NCBI GenBank assembly: GCA_022822065.1
Contig: JAJECI010000008.1
Span: 53,254 to 117,253 of the forward strand
DNA: 64,000 nt
From: Candidatus Dadabacteria bacterium
GTDB taxonomy: Bacteria > Desulfobacterota_D > UBA1144 > Nemesobacterales > Nemesobacteraceae
Direction of reading: 5' to 3'
Below are positions 1 through 8,199 of this stretch, one piece after another. The stretch's first letter is position 1; the number at the start of each line of letters is the position of its first letter. The notes under the pieces were generated by a model, which was given only the letters and a program-made list of their open reading frames with translations, had not been told where the DNA came from and did no database searches. Position numbers and translations under genes: made by a program.

Positions 1-594
1 GATAACTTGCAGATGCAGTCAAACAGGAGTTTTCCAAGACTCAAGATAAGTTCCTACTGCAGAAAGATTCTCGCCGATCGCGCGAACCTAACGGGAGAAA
101 CCACGGACTATCTGCGGGAAAAAATCGAGGTGGCCCAGAGAATCGTTCGCTGTATCGAAGAGCGGGAAACCACAATACGCAAAGTTATGGAGAAAATCGT
201 TGACGAGCAAAGGGAGTTTTTCGATCACGGCAGTGCTCACATAAAGCCCCTAAAGCTAAAGGACGTGGCCGATACAGTGGGAATTCATGAATCAACCGTG
301 AGCCGTATAACAAGCAGAAAATACATACAATGTCCTCAAGGAGTGATAGAACTTAAAAAGCTTTTCTCAAGAGGAGTTCAATCCTCCAACGGACAAAAGG
401 TTTCGCTTGAAAAGATAAAATCAATGATCAGGGAAATAGTTAATGACGAACCGGCCCAGTGCGCGTTCTCGGACGAAGACATATCCAGAATACTTTCCAT
501 GAAAAACATAAAGGTCGCGAGAAGAACGGTTGCAAAATACAGGAAAACACTCGGCATACCCAGCTCATCAAAAAGACTCTCAAAGGAGGTTTGA
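1..594 (+). CDS. rpoN: RNA polymerase sigma-54 factor RpoN, C-terminal part
   Basis: Partial gene: the reading frame is open from base 1, so the N-terminus (activator-interacting region I and part of the core-binding region) lies outside the window. What remains is the end of the core-binding domain, a helix-turn-helix near positions 262-330 (residues LKDVADTVGIHESTVSRI) that reads the -12 element, and the RpoN box ARRTVAKYR at 517-543 that reads the -24 element. Sigma-54 directs transcription that depends on ATP-driven enhancer-binding activators. The Shine-Dalgarno sequence of the next gene (AAAGGAGG) lies inside the last codons, and hpf starts 3 bases after the stop, so these genes are almost certainly co-transcribed. 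The order rpoN-hpf-ptsN is classic for Proteobacteria. Confidence 0.96.
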   Translation, partial: DNLQMQSNRSFPRLKISSYCRKILADRANLTGETTDYLREKIEVAQRIVRCIEERETTIRKVMEKIVDEQREFFDHGSAHIKPLKLKDVADTVGIHESTVSRITSRKYIQCPQGVIELKKLFSRGVQSSNGQKVSLEKIKSMIREIVNDEPAQCAFSDEDISRILSMKNIKVARRTVAKYRKTLGIPSSSKRLSKEV

Positions 595-597
595 ACC

Positions 598-1140
598 ATG
601 AAAATCGATATCATCACGAAGAACATTCCCGACAAAAGAAGATCGGAACATCTAAAGCGTTACGCGATGAAGAAGATGCCAAAGCTCCAGAGGTACATAG
701 ACCCGGAGAGACATCCATCAGAAGCAAAAGTAATCCTCTCAGCGGAAAAGCTCAGAAACAATGCGGAAATAACGATCAGCTCGGGGCCCCTGAAAGCGGC
801 CGCTTCGGTGGAAACGGAGGAAATGCACTCATCCATAGACAAGCTTTTCGACACGATCATAAAACAGCTGCGAAGAAGAACGGACAAACAACTGACTCTT
901 AGAAGGAGAAACGTCTCGAGGACTCCTTCCGCCGCACGCGCGCAGAGGACGGAAACGGAAAACAACCTGAGAGTCGATCACCAGTACCTGAGTCCCAAGC
1001 CCATGAGTGTTGCTGAGGCACTGCTGCAGCTTGACGCGTCTGAAGAGAATTTCGTCGCTTTCAGAAACAGCGAGACGCTTGAGATGAATGTCGTTTACAA
1101 AAAAACCGATTCAAGAAAGGTAGGACTTCTTACCCCCTGA
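598..1140 (+). CDS. hpf: Ribosome hibernation promoting factor, long form
   Basis: A 180-residue protein. The first ~95 residues match the HPF/YfiA (sigma-54 modulation protein) fold that sits in the decoding channel of idle 30S subunits. A basic, Arg-rich linker follows (about residues 90-120). The last ~55 residues (from about SPKPMSVAEALLQLD) match the C-terminal dimerisation domain found only in long HPFs, which pairs ribosomes into 100S particles without a separate RMF. ATG start with a strong AAAGGAGG ribosome binding site 9 bases upstream. Its position directly behind rpoN and directly before ptsN (no gap) is the usual one. Confidence 0.93.
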   Translation: MKIDIITKNIPDKRRSEHLKRYAMKKMPKLQRYIDPERHPSEAKVILSAEKLRNNAEITISSGPLKAAASVETEEMHSSIDKLFDTIIKQLRRRTDKQLTLRRRNVSRTPSAARAQRTETENNLRVDHQYLSPKPMSVAEALLQLDASEENFVAFRNSETLEMNVVYKKTDSRKVGLLTP

Positions 1141-1617
1141 GTGCGGAAAAAAGTGAGAATTTCGGAATGCCTGGAAAAAAACTCCGTATTTCCCCAACTC
1201 GTTTCGACGACAAAGCCGGACGTGCTGCGGGAGCTATCGGAAAAAGTCGCAGAAGCCGTGCCCAGGCTTAACGTGCAGAGACTCAACGAAATCCTGGTTG
1301 AACGAGAGGAACTATGCAGCACAGCAATTGATTCCGGGGTGGCGATCCCACACGTAAAACTCCTTGATATTCCGGATATAACCATGGCGTTTGCCAGAAG
1401 CGAAGCGGGGGTTGATTTCGACTCGCTGGACGGGGAGAAAACCCACCTTTTCGCCGTCTTGATAACTCCTGAGAACTGTCCCACGGAAACCCGGATAACC
1501 CTGCTTGCGCGGATATCCGGGATACTAGGGCAAAACGACGTAAGGTCAAAACTTATCGCGTCGAAAGAGGCCTCCGATATTTACAACCTGCTGATTGAAG
1601 AAGATGAAAAACTCTGA
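1141..1617 (+). CDS. ptsN: PTS EIIA-type nitrogen regulatory protein PtsN
   Basis: A 158-residue EIIA-Ntr/fructose-type domain filling the whole protein. The phosphoacceptor histidine is His71 in the motif GVAIPHVK. In the family, EIIA-Ntr is phosphorylated through EI-Ntr and NPr/HPr and acts as a regulator rather than a sugar transporter. The start is a GTG immediately after the hpf stop codon, which I keep because the N-terminal strand (VRISECLEKNSVF) is typical of the family. Its 3' end overlaps the start of hprK. No EI or HPr gene is in this window. Confidence 0.9.
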   Translation: MRKKVRISECLEKNSVFPQLVSTTKPDVLRELSEKVAEAVPRLNVQRLNEILVEREELCSTAIDSGVAIPHVKLLDIPDITMAFARSEAGVDFDSLDGEKTHLFAVLITPENCPTETRITLLARISGILGQNDVRSKLIASKEASDIYNLLIEEDEKL

Positions 1618-2533
1618 GAATAGTCATTCCCTCTCGATCGGGGACTTTTACGGAAAGTTCGGAGAAAAACTCTTTCTTGAATGTATTTCCGGGAAAGACG
1701 GGTTTGAAAGACGCATAATTTCACCGAGCGCCAAGAAGCCGGGATTAAGGATGATAGAAAAGAGAATAGAACTCGAGAGCGGAAACATACAAGTGCTCGG
1801 CAGAACGGAAATCTCCTACATAAACGGGTTTCCCGCCAAAACCCAGAAAAAGATAATATCAAGTCTTCTGTCAAACGATATTCCCTGCTTTATACTCTCA
1901 AAGGGAGCTCGCCCGGAAGAATCCTTTACCGAGTATTTTGAAAAAAAACGGATACCGCTTTTTGCCACGACCTTGGGCACGGGGAAATTCATAACTATTC
2001 TCAATGAACTGCTCGCCGAGGAGTTCGCAACCAGAATAACGGTTCACGGAGTGCTTCTGGACGTGCACCATACGGGAGTCCTGATTCTCGGGAAAAGCGG
2101 AATCGGGAAAAGCGAATGCGCGATCGACCTTATAATACAGGGTTCCAAGCTTATCGCGGACGATGTGGTCGAGATAAGGAAGATAGGTTCCCAGACACTT
2201 GTCGGAGTGGGTCCCGAGAACATAAGGTACCTTGTGGAGGTAAGGGGAATAGGCATAGTGAACATAAAGGACCTTTTCGGAACCACCTGCGTTATGGAAA
2301 AAAGAGAGATCGACATGGTAATAGAGCTTCACCAGTGGGATTCCGAAACGGAATACGATCGCCTGGGCTTGGACACGAAAACATACTCCATACTCGACAT
2401 AGAACTGCCCTACATCGTGCTGCCTGTGAGTCCGGGAAGAAACATGGCATCCGTAATAGATGTGGCAGTGCGGAACCAGATACTTAAGGAGACCGGCAAA
2501 AAAATCGAGATTCCGTCCGGCACTCGGAAATAA
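1604..2533 (+). CDS. hprK: HPr kinase/phosphorylase
   Basis: Bifunctional Ser kinase/phosphorylase of HPr. The Walker A motif GKSGIGKSE has its lysine near residue 169, preceded by the conserved VHHTGVL segment. The downstream signature VEVRGIGIVNIKDLFG matches the HprK family signature. The length (309 aa) is normal. I use the ATG at 1604; a TTG at 1595 in the same frame is an alternative. The gene overlaps the end of ptsN and ends in TAATG, where the last A of its stop is the first base of rapZ. In Proteobacteria with this arrangement, HprK works with PtsN and mannose-type EIIA in regulation, not in classical catabolite repression (family knowledge). Confidence 0.94.
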   Translation: MKNSENSHSLSIGDFYGKFGEKLFLECISGKDGFERRIISPSAKKPGLRMIEKRIELESGNIQVLGRTEISYINGFPAKTQKKIISSLLSNDIPCFILSKGARPEESFTEYFEKKRIPLFATTLGTGKFITILNELLAEEFATRITVHGVLLDVHHTGVLILGKSGIGKSECAIDLIIQGSKLIADDVVEIRKIGSQTLVGVGPENIRYLVEVRGIGIVNIKDLFGTTCVMEKREIDMVIELHQWDSETEYDRLGLDTKTYSILDIELPYIVLPVSPGRNMASVIDVAVRNQILKETGKKIEIPSGTRK

Positions 2534-3390
2534 TGGAACAGATAATAATACTGAGCGGGCTATCCGGTTCGGGAAAAAGCACCGCGACGAAAGCGCTTGA
2601 AGATATGGGCTTTTTCTGCGTCGACAACCTGCCTCCCGAGCTTCTTTTCTCTTTTATCGACCTTTGCGGGAAATCTCTTACGCAGATAAAAAAGGCGGTC
2701 GTAGTCATTGATATACGAATACCGGTAAAAGATGCGCTTTATGATTTTGAAAAAGTGCTGAAAAAGATAAGAAAATCGGCCGAAAGAGTCGACCTTGTGT
2801 TTCTTGAATGCTCTGATGAGACAATTGTTAAAAGATACAAGGAGACAAGGAGAGTTCACCCGCTTGGAGTTGAGAAGACGCTAACCGAAGGAATATCAGA
2901 GGAAAAGCGGATCCTAGCGGACATACGAGAGCTCTCGGACAAGCACATAGACACAAGCGCCCTCAGCGTTCACGATCTAAAAGCGATCATAGCGAAGATT
3001 GCCGGGACAACCGACAAGCAGACCCCTCTCATTACCCTTCTCTCCTTCGGCTACAAGTACGGGGTTCCCGAAGACGCGGATCTGGTTTTCGACGTTCGGT
3101 TTCTGAAAAATCCTCATTTCACAGAATCCCTGAGGGACCTTGACGGAACCTCAAGCGAAATCGTGGACTTCGTCATGTCGGATAAAGCTTCGCGGGAGTT
3201 TCTTGAGAAGCTGTGCTCTTTTCTGCGCTTTTTAATCCCGAAATATTCCGAGGAAGGAAAATCCTATCTTACTCTGGGGATAGGCTGCACCGGAGGGAAG
3301 CACCGCTCGGTAGTCATGGCTGACGCTCTCGGCGAAAGCCTTTCCGAATATTCCGCGATTATTAGACACAGGGATATAAATAAGCTATAA
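2533..3390 (+). CDS. rapZ: RNase adapter protein RapZ (YvcJ family)
   Basis: 285 residues with an N-terminal P-loop (GLSGSGKS, residues 8-15) and the C-terminal RapZ signature GIGCTGGKHRSV. In Escherichia coli RapZ binds glucosamine-6-phosphate and guides RNase E to the sRNA GlmZ; in other bacteria the ATP/GTPase has less defined roles. Its start overlaps the hprK stop by one base, indicating translational coupling. The domain order and length are standard. Confidence 0.94.
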   Translation: MEQIIILSGLSGSGKSTATKALEDMGFFCVDNLPPELLFSFIDLCGKSLTQIKKAVVVIDIRIPVKDALYDFEKVLKKIRKSAERVDLVFLECSDETIVKRYKETRRVHPLGVEKTLTEGISEEKRILADIRELSDKHIDTSALSVHDLKAIIAKIAGTTDKQTPLITLLSFGYKYGVPEDADLVFDVRFLKNPHFTESLRDLDGTSSEIVDFVMSDKASREFLEKLCSFLRFLIPKYSEEGKSYLTLGIGCTGGKHRSVVMADALGESLSEYSAIIRHRDINKL

Positions 3391-3397
3391 AAATCCT

Positions 3398-3808
3398 ATG
3401 TTTTCCATAGTTGTGATCACGCACGGAAAGCTCGCAAAGGAGCTTATATCAGCCGTGAATTTCATTCTGCCCGAGAAACCCAGGGTCAAGATGACCGCAG
3501 TCTCAATAGACGCCTCAAAAGACTCCAAGGATTTTGAAAAGAAAGTGAAAGCTTCGGTCGACACAGTTGACGAGGGAGACGGGATACTGCTTGTAACGGA
3601 CATGTTCGGAGGAACCCCCTCCAACATAAGCCTGATGTTTCTTGAAAGTGGTGAAATGGAGGTGATTTCAGGGGTGAACCTGCCAATGCTTTTAAAACTC
3701 GGCACCGTCGAGGAAAAAACCACTCTAAAAGAAGCAGTGCAGCTTGCGGCAAAGGCGGGAAGAGACAACATAATAGTGGCAAGTGAACTTCTTAGTAAAA
3801 ACGGTTAG
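3398..3808 (+). CDS. PTS mannose-family EIIA domain protein
   Basis: A 136-residue free-standing EIIA-Man domain. The phosphorylatable histidine is His9 in VVITHGKLA, and the second conserved stretch is LLVTDMFGGTPSN. It lacks the EIIB half of ManX and there are no EIIC/EIID permease genes nearby, so sugar transport is unlikely. Such lone EIIA-Man proteins next to hprK are usually regulatory (family knowledge). It follows rapZ by 7 bases and belongs to the same operon. It is related to E. coli DhaM/ManX EIIA and the Ca-type regulatory EIIAs; no closer assignment can be made. Confidence 0.88.
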   Translation: MFSIVVITHGKLAKELISAVNFILPEKPRVKMTAVSIDASKDSKDFEKKVKASVDTVDEGDGILLVTDMFGGTPSNISLMFLESGEMEVISGVNLPMLLKLGTVEEKTTLKEAVQLAAKAGRDNIIVASELLSKNG

Positions 3809-3831
3809 AATACGCCGGAGGGAACGCTTAA

Positions 3832-4155
3832 ATGGACGCATACACACTTGACGCCGTAATTGAGATGTACACGAATCATCTCCTTCAGGGCGAACTTGAG
3901 GGGTTCCAGATCGAGATAGCCCCCGAGATAAAGGATGAAATCGCAGCAATAGCCCTTTACCTTGATTCAAAGACCGTCAGGGCTTCCGGAGAAATAGAAG
4001 AGTTCTACGAAGGTTACAAAAGGGCTGCGTTTGACGTGCTTTCCTTTATGGGAATTGAGTTTTTTGAAGACAGGGAAAACAAACTGATCAAGATAATGAG
4101 GTCTAACTACGACTCCAGTCTTCAGGAAGAACTCAAAAAGAATATCTGGGGATAG
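3832..4155 (+). CDS. Conserved-context hypothetical protein
   Basis: A 107-residue, mainly helical, acidic protein with no signal peptide or membrane segment. I do not recognise its family. It starts 23 bases after the EIIA-Man gene with a good GGAGG sequence upstream of the ATG and ends 34 bases before the HAD phosphatase, so it is very likely expressed with the rpoN-rapZ operon. Nothing in the residues suggests an enzyme active site. Confidence 0.72.
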   Translation: MDAYTLDAVIEMYTNHLLQGELEGFQIEIAPEIKDEIAAIALYLDSKTVRASGEIEEFYEGYKRAAFDVLSFMGIEFFEDRENKLIKIMRSNYDSSLQEELKKNIWG

Positions 4156-4189
4156 AACAGCCTCCACCGTAAAATTCCCGCCCCCTGTT

Positions 4190-4990
4190 ATGGATTTTCA
4201 AAATTCGTTTGATCATTTTGTCTTTGACCTAGACGGGGTTATATATTCCGGCGAAAAGGCCATCAGCAGCTCCCCCGAAGTGCTGGAAACATTAAGAAAG
4301 AATAAAAGGGAGATACGCTTCATAACCAACAACCCTTCGCGGTCTCCTTCTGACTACGCCGAGAAACTCAGAGGACTCGGAATTCGCTCGCACGATAGCG
4401 AGTTCGTAACCTCCCCCATGGCAACCGCGTCTATGATAAGGGAGAACCTTTCCTCGGAGAAATGGAAAACGGTCTTCATAGCCGGAAGCGATTACCTAAG
4501 GAACGAGGTCGGGAAGACGGGACTGGTTGAGGTTTCAGGGAATGACTCTCCCGGTGCGGACCTCGTGGTGATAGGAAGCCACCCGGGATTTAACCTTGAG
4601 GAAATAAAGACCGCTTCCATAGCAATCGGAAACGGGGCAGACTTTATCGGCACAAACGGAGATTTCTTCTACCCTTGCGAACACGGCAGGGCCCCCGCGA
4701 CAGGAGCCCTGCTCGCATCGGTGGAAGCCGCATCGGGAAAGAAGGCTGTGACGGCCGGAAAGCCCGAAAAATACATGTTTGATATTCTGGAGAAAAGCGG
4801 GGTGGCGCCGACGAAAAAAACCCTTCTGGTCGGAGACAGTCTCCGCACCGACGTTGCCGGAGGGAAAAAAGCGGGGTACAGCACGGCGCTCGTGCTGAGC
4901 GGAGTTACCAAAAAAACCGATCTCGAGGGCAATGCAATAAAACCCGATTTCATTCTTGAGAACGTCTCTTTTCTTTTAAAACCGTCGTGA
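4190..4990 (+). CDS. HAD-superfamily (NagD-like, subfamily IIA) phosphatase
   Basis: 266 residues with all HAD motifs. The nucleophile motif is FDLDGVIYSG with Asp13 and Asp15, motif II is ITNNPSRS, the motif III lysine is in AGKPEKYMF, and motif IV is VGDSLRTD near residues 216-222. The inserted cap between motifs II and III is the alpha/beta type of subfamily IIA (NagD, p-nitrophenylphosphatase, phosphoglycolate phosphatase-like). The real substrate cannot be told from sequence; sugar phosphates or nucleotides are typical. It is the last gene of the rpoN operon. Confidence 0.88.
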   Translation: MDFQNSFDHFVFDLDGVIYSGEKAISSSPEVLETLRKNKREIRFITNNPSRSPSDYAEKLRGLGIRSHDSEFVTSPMATASMIRENLSSEKWKTVFIAGSDYLRNEVGKTGLVEVSGNDSPGADLVVIGSHPGFNLEEIKTASIAIGNGADFIGTNGDFFYPCEHGRAPATGALLASVEAASGKKAVTAGKPEKYMFDILEKSGVAPTKKTLLVGDSLRTDVAGGKKAGYSTALVLSGVTKKTDLEGNAIKPDFILENVSFLLKPS

Positions 4991-5048
4991 TGGAAAGGTC
5001 ATGAATAAGAATAGTTGTGTCGCTTAACCGAAACTTAACCTCGGGATG

Positions 5049-5076
5049 TTGACTTTTGGTAACCGGGGTGTAGCTT
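5049..5076 (+). promoter_or_regulatory. Possible sigma-70 promoter for the acidic small protein
   Basis: TTGACT, a 16-base spacer, then TAGCTT, about 33 bases before the start of the 59-residue acidic ORF. The -35 match is good and the -10 match is weak, so this is tentative. Confidence 0.3.
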
Positions 5077-5108
5077 TTGGTTGAGAATTTTTCCCGCCGG
5101 AGGCAACC

Positions 5109-5288
5109 ATGCTCAAATTTATCAAAAAAGAAGATGAAAACCTTGATTACCCGTTAGATATATTTGATGAAGAGGATGAATTTGCCGACGAGTTTGATGA
5201 ACTCTTCGAAGAAGTAAATTACCTTTATTACGATGACGACTCAGAAGAAATTCCCGGAGATGAAAAAGAAAGAAGAGTGCTTCACTGA
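5109..5288 (+). CDS. Small, strongly acidic protein (59 aa)
   Basis: An uninterrupted 59-codon frame beginning MLKFIKKEDENLDY and ending ERRVLH. 24 of 59 residues are Asp or Glu, often alternating with Phe, Leu or Tyr. The start is backed by a GGAGG sequence 5-6 bases upstream of the ATG, and a possible promoter lies further upstream. It is separate from both neighbours. I do not recognise a family. Acidic proteins of this size include RNA polymerase or ribosome-associated factors and DNA mimics, but no specific function can be assigned. A short, biased coding sequence can arise by chance, so the RBS is the main support. Confidence 0.6.
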   Translation: MLKFIKKEDENLDYPLDIFDEEDEFADEFDELFEEVNYLYYDDDSEEIPGDEKERRVLH

Positions 5289-5375
5289 GTCCCGCCGTAA
5301 CGATTCGTCATCACCTTTATAAACTCTTTGAGAATCTTTTCCCAATTCCCAGACCCGAGTTCTGAAAGCGGACTC

Positions 5376-5413
5376 AAGATGCCCTGAGTCCCACACGCAA
5401 CTCAGAGCATCTT
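5376..5413. other. Long intergenic hairpin
   Basis: Two 14-base arms (5376-5389 and 5400-5413) are complementary at 13 of 14 positions around a 10-base loop. It lies about 20 bases past the stop of the TonB receptor gene (minus strand) and about 90 bases past the acidic ORF (plus strand). Neither side has a T-run, so it is not a standard intrinsic terminator, though it could stabilise 3' ends of convergent transcripts. Confidence 0.55.
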
Positions 5414-5433
5414 AGATCAAACTAAACCTTTTA

Positions 5434-7836
5434 TCAGAAGCGCATACGCGTAACCACTCCGAAAGTACGGGGCTGACCCACTCTGTAAGCAAGACGGGCC
5501 CGTCCTCCCCGCTCGCGGTCAAACGAAAGCCTAACGTTTTCATCCGTAATATTCTTTACGTAAGCCGTGAACTCGATATTGTCATATACCAAGCCCGCGG
5601 AAAGGTTGAACAGGTGGTATGAATCAAGCAGCAGATCAACTTCCGTTGCCTCATCGGCAGAGGCCCCCCTATAGGGCAATCCGTGCGAGAAAATTTCCCT
5701 GCCGGGCACCTGATCGCCTGACTGCGTGATGCTGTCGCCTACGAACTGCCATGAAGCCGAGAGATAGCTTCCCCTAGCGCTCAGAAGACCCGGCAAAGTA
5801 TAAGTGGCGGATCCTGAGAGCTGCCAGTCCGGAACAGAAGGTATGCGGTTACCATCTTCTATTCCCTCAACCGCACCCCCATCTGCCGCCCTGATAGTGG
5901 AATCAAACTCTGCTTCTAAATAACTTCCGGCAAAAGCGAGCAGTAAAGATCTTGTCGGCTGGATAGACAGTTCAAGCTCCGCTCCCGCAGTGTGAGATTC
6001 AGGTACGCTGATCGTAACCCTAGAAGAGCAGGGACCCGCATCAACGTTTACACCCAGATTCTCAATGTCGGTATAAAAAACCGAGCCGTTCAGCGCAACA
6101 TTTTCAAAAGAGGACTTAAACCCGACCTCATAGTTCCAGAGAGTCTCATCCTCAAACTCCTGATATCCCCGGAAAGTATCATAAGCATCCCCGCAAAGCA
6201 GTTGGTTAAGCGGGTCATTCACGCCACCCAGACGAAATCCACGTGAAACCTGAGCATTAAGCGTAACGTTATCGTTAGCGTCGTAGCTAACCATAAACCG
6301 AGGCGTAAATCCGTCGGAGGAAACCGTAACGTCCTGATTCTGGGCATCAGAATTCGAGAAACCTCCGCCGGACCTGAAGGTCTTATCCTCTTCCCAGTCA
6401 TACCAGCGCAATCCCGCCGTCAAGCCAAGACGGTCAAGCAACTTATAAGTCGCCTCGCCGAAAAGCGCGACCTGCCTTAAATCATAGGTCAAATCTGAAC
6501 TATAGGGTGAATCCACAGCGTCAGGGAAATTGGTATCAGCCGAAGGTATAAATAACGCGTCATACCCTGGAGTCGGCAAACGCTGGGAATAGTCACGCTC
6601 CACGTCGGAGTAGAAAACACCCGCAAGCCAATGAAGCGCGCCGTCATCGTTAGAACTTAAGCGAAGTTCATGGGTCATCTGTTCAAGGTCGGTAGTGTCG
6701 CGCAGATTGGATGGGTTTGCCACTTGATCCTCTGCAAATCCAAGGTCCACACTCACGCTACCGGTAAGAGCACTCGCGTCACGACTTACAAGAAGATCGC
6801 GGCTTATGTAGCTTGCCGAGTATGTAACGTCAAAGAGACCTTCAATGCTCCAATCCGCCACGGTGTCAAAAATCAGAGTTTCATCCTCAAAAGCCTCGTC
6901 AAGCAGCAAATGCTGCTCTCTATCACCAAGCGGAGTCGGGGGAACGGTATAGGGATTCGCAAAAAGGTTAAATACCTCTTCGCGGTTAAAACCTCCAAGG
7001 TCAATGTTCTGATATACAATGCGCGGAGTAATGGACAGGTTTTCGGTCGGCTCCCACAAGAGGGAAATACGTCCGCCGAGGCGGTTGCCGTCGTTTACAT
7101 CCTCATCCACGGTACCCCCTTCCTTACGGGCATCGATGAAGCCGCCGTATCTGGTACCGTAAGCCACCAAACGAATGGCGGCATCTTCGCCTAAGGGAAC
7201 ATTGAGGGCAGTTTTGAGATGACCCCCTGTGGAACCTTCGTCAAGATAGTTTCCGTCAATCTCGACTTTAACCTCATTTACGCCCAGTAACGGCTGGTTA
7301 GTTATATAGCGAACGGTACCGCCGATCGAGCCTGATCCGAAAAGCGTTCCCTGTGGTCCTCTCAGGGTCTCCACGCGGTTCAGATCGAAAAGATCGATGT
7401 CAGGAGTAAAAAGCGACAGCGATATAGGGGTTTCGTCAAGATAGACCCCCACCTGCTCTTTTACGCCGGGCTGGTCCCTCACTATCTGTCCGGAAGAAAC
7501 GCCGCGGATCGTAACTACGCTCTGGCCTGGCCCGAGATTCTGTATTGAGAGCCCGGCAACGTTGCGGGAAAGATCCTCCAGATTAGTTGTGTTAAGGCGC
7601 TTGATATCCTCTTCTGACTGGACATTCAAGGAAAAGGGCACATCCTTAGCAAGCTGAGCCCGCTTGGTGGCGGTCACAATCATTCTCTGAAGCGTGTAAC
7701 TGGCTTCTTCTACCGCGCTGAGGGTTTCTTCTTGCTCATCCTGTCCTTCCTGCGCAACCACATTTAGGGAAAAAACAAGCGCAAACGAGAAAACAAATGC
7801 AAAAATAGCTGTATTAAGCCGAGTTCTAAAATTCAT
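5434..7836 (-). CDS. TonB-dependent outer-membrane receptor
   Basis: An 800-residue receptor with an N-terminal signal peptide ending near NVVA-Q, a TonB-box-like region before RMIVTATKR, a plug domain (about residues 45-165, with the typical TIRGVSSG and ETLRGPQGTLFGSG motifs) and a C-terminal 22-strand barrel ending in MRF, a terminal Phe as expected for BAM recognition. It resembles the iron-complex/sphingomonad-type receptors, but the ligand cannot be deduced. I place the start at 7836 because AGGAGG lies 8 bases upstream; an in-frame start at 7872 would add 12 residues before the signal peptide. It stands alone; no TonB/ExbBD genes are in the window. Confidence 0.93.
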   Translation of the reverse strand: MNFRTRLNTAIFAFVFSFALVFSLNVVAQEGQDEQEETLSAVEEASYTLQRMIVTATKRAQLAKDVPFSLNVQSEEDIKRLNTTNLEDLSRNVAGLSIQNLGPGQSVVTIRGVSSGQIVRDQPGVKEQVGVYLDETPISLSLFTPDIDLFDLNRVETLRGPQGTLFGSGSIGGTVRYITNQPLLGVNEVKVEIDGNYLDEGSTGGHLKTALNVPLGEDAAIRLVAYGTRYGGFIDARKEGGTVDEDVNDGNRLGGRISLLWEPTENLSITPRIVYQNIDLGGFNREEVFNLFANPYTVPPTPLGDREQHLLLDEAFEDETLIFDTVADWSIEGLFDVTYSASYISRDLLVSRDASALTGSVSVDLGFAEDQVANPSNLRDTTDLEQMTHELRLSSNDDGALHWLAGVFYSDVERDYSQRLPTPGYDALFIPSADTNFPDAVDSPYSSDLTYDLRQVALFGEATYKLLDRLGLTAGLRWYDWEEDKTFRSGGGFSNSDAQNQDVTVSSDGFTPRFMVSYDANDNVTLNAQVSRGFRLGGVNDPLNQLLCGDAYDTFRGYQEFEDETLWNYEVGFKSSFENVALNGSVFYTDIENLGVNVDAGPCSSRVTISVPESHTAGAELELSIQPTRSLLLAFAGSYLEAEFDSTIRAADGGAVEGIEDGNRIPSVPDWQLSGSATYTLPGLLSARGSYLSASWQFVGDSITQSGDQVPGREIFSHGLPYRGASADEATEVDLLLDSYHLFNLSAGLVYDNIEFTAYVKNITDENVRLSFDRERGGRARLAYRVGQPRTFGVVTRMRF

Positions 7837-7937
7837 CTCCAAAACCTCCTTGAAATCAGCCGTCTGTCGCAACTAGCACTGTCCATTAGGCACTATTTTG
7901 CATTTTAACATATTTGTTTCAGGATTTGTTAGAAAAA

Positions 7938-8022
7938 TGCCCAGGGCCGGACTCGAACCGGCACGGGAGATACTCCCGAGGGATTTTAAGTCCCTTGCGT
8001 CTACCAATTCCGCCACCCGGGC
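7938..8022 (-). tRNA. tRNA-Leu (anticodon TAA)
   Basis: A full class II tRNA cloverleaf read on the minus strand: acceptor GCCCGGG pairing with CCTGGGC, D-arm GGTAGACGC, anticodon loop containing TAA within GGGACTTAAAATCCC, a long variable arm (CGGGAGTATCTCCCG), and T-arm GGTTCGAGTCC. CCA is not encoded. It lies 25 bases upstream of (and is transcribed after) tRNA-Cys. Confidence 0.95.
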
Positions 8023-8046
8023 ATTGTGCTGAACGCGGTTCAGACT

Positions 8047-8121
8047 TGGAGGCGGCGCCCGGAATCGAACCGGGGTATGACGGTTTTGCAGACCGTTGCC
8101 TTACCTCTTGGCTACGCCGCC
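8047..8121 (-). tRNA. tRNA-Cys (anticodon GCA)
   Basis: Minus-strand cloverleaf: acceptor GGCGGCG with CGCCGCC, D-arm TAGCCAAGAGGTAAGGC, anticodon loop CTGCAAA (GCA) on stem ACGGT/ACCGT, T-arm GGTTCGATTCC, discriminator T, and an encoded CCA end. It lies just downstream of phzF on the same strand, with tRNA-Leu after it. Confidence 0.95.
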
Positions 8122-8199
8122 CCTGTAACTATAGGGTTTTGAATTTTACCGAAAAAAAGAAGTTTTGTGAATCTTGGCAAGCGGCAGATACAGGTTCCC

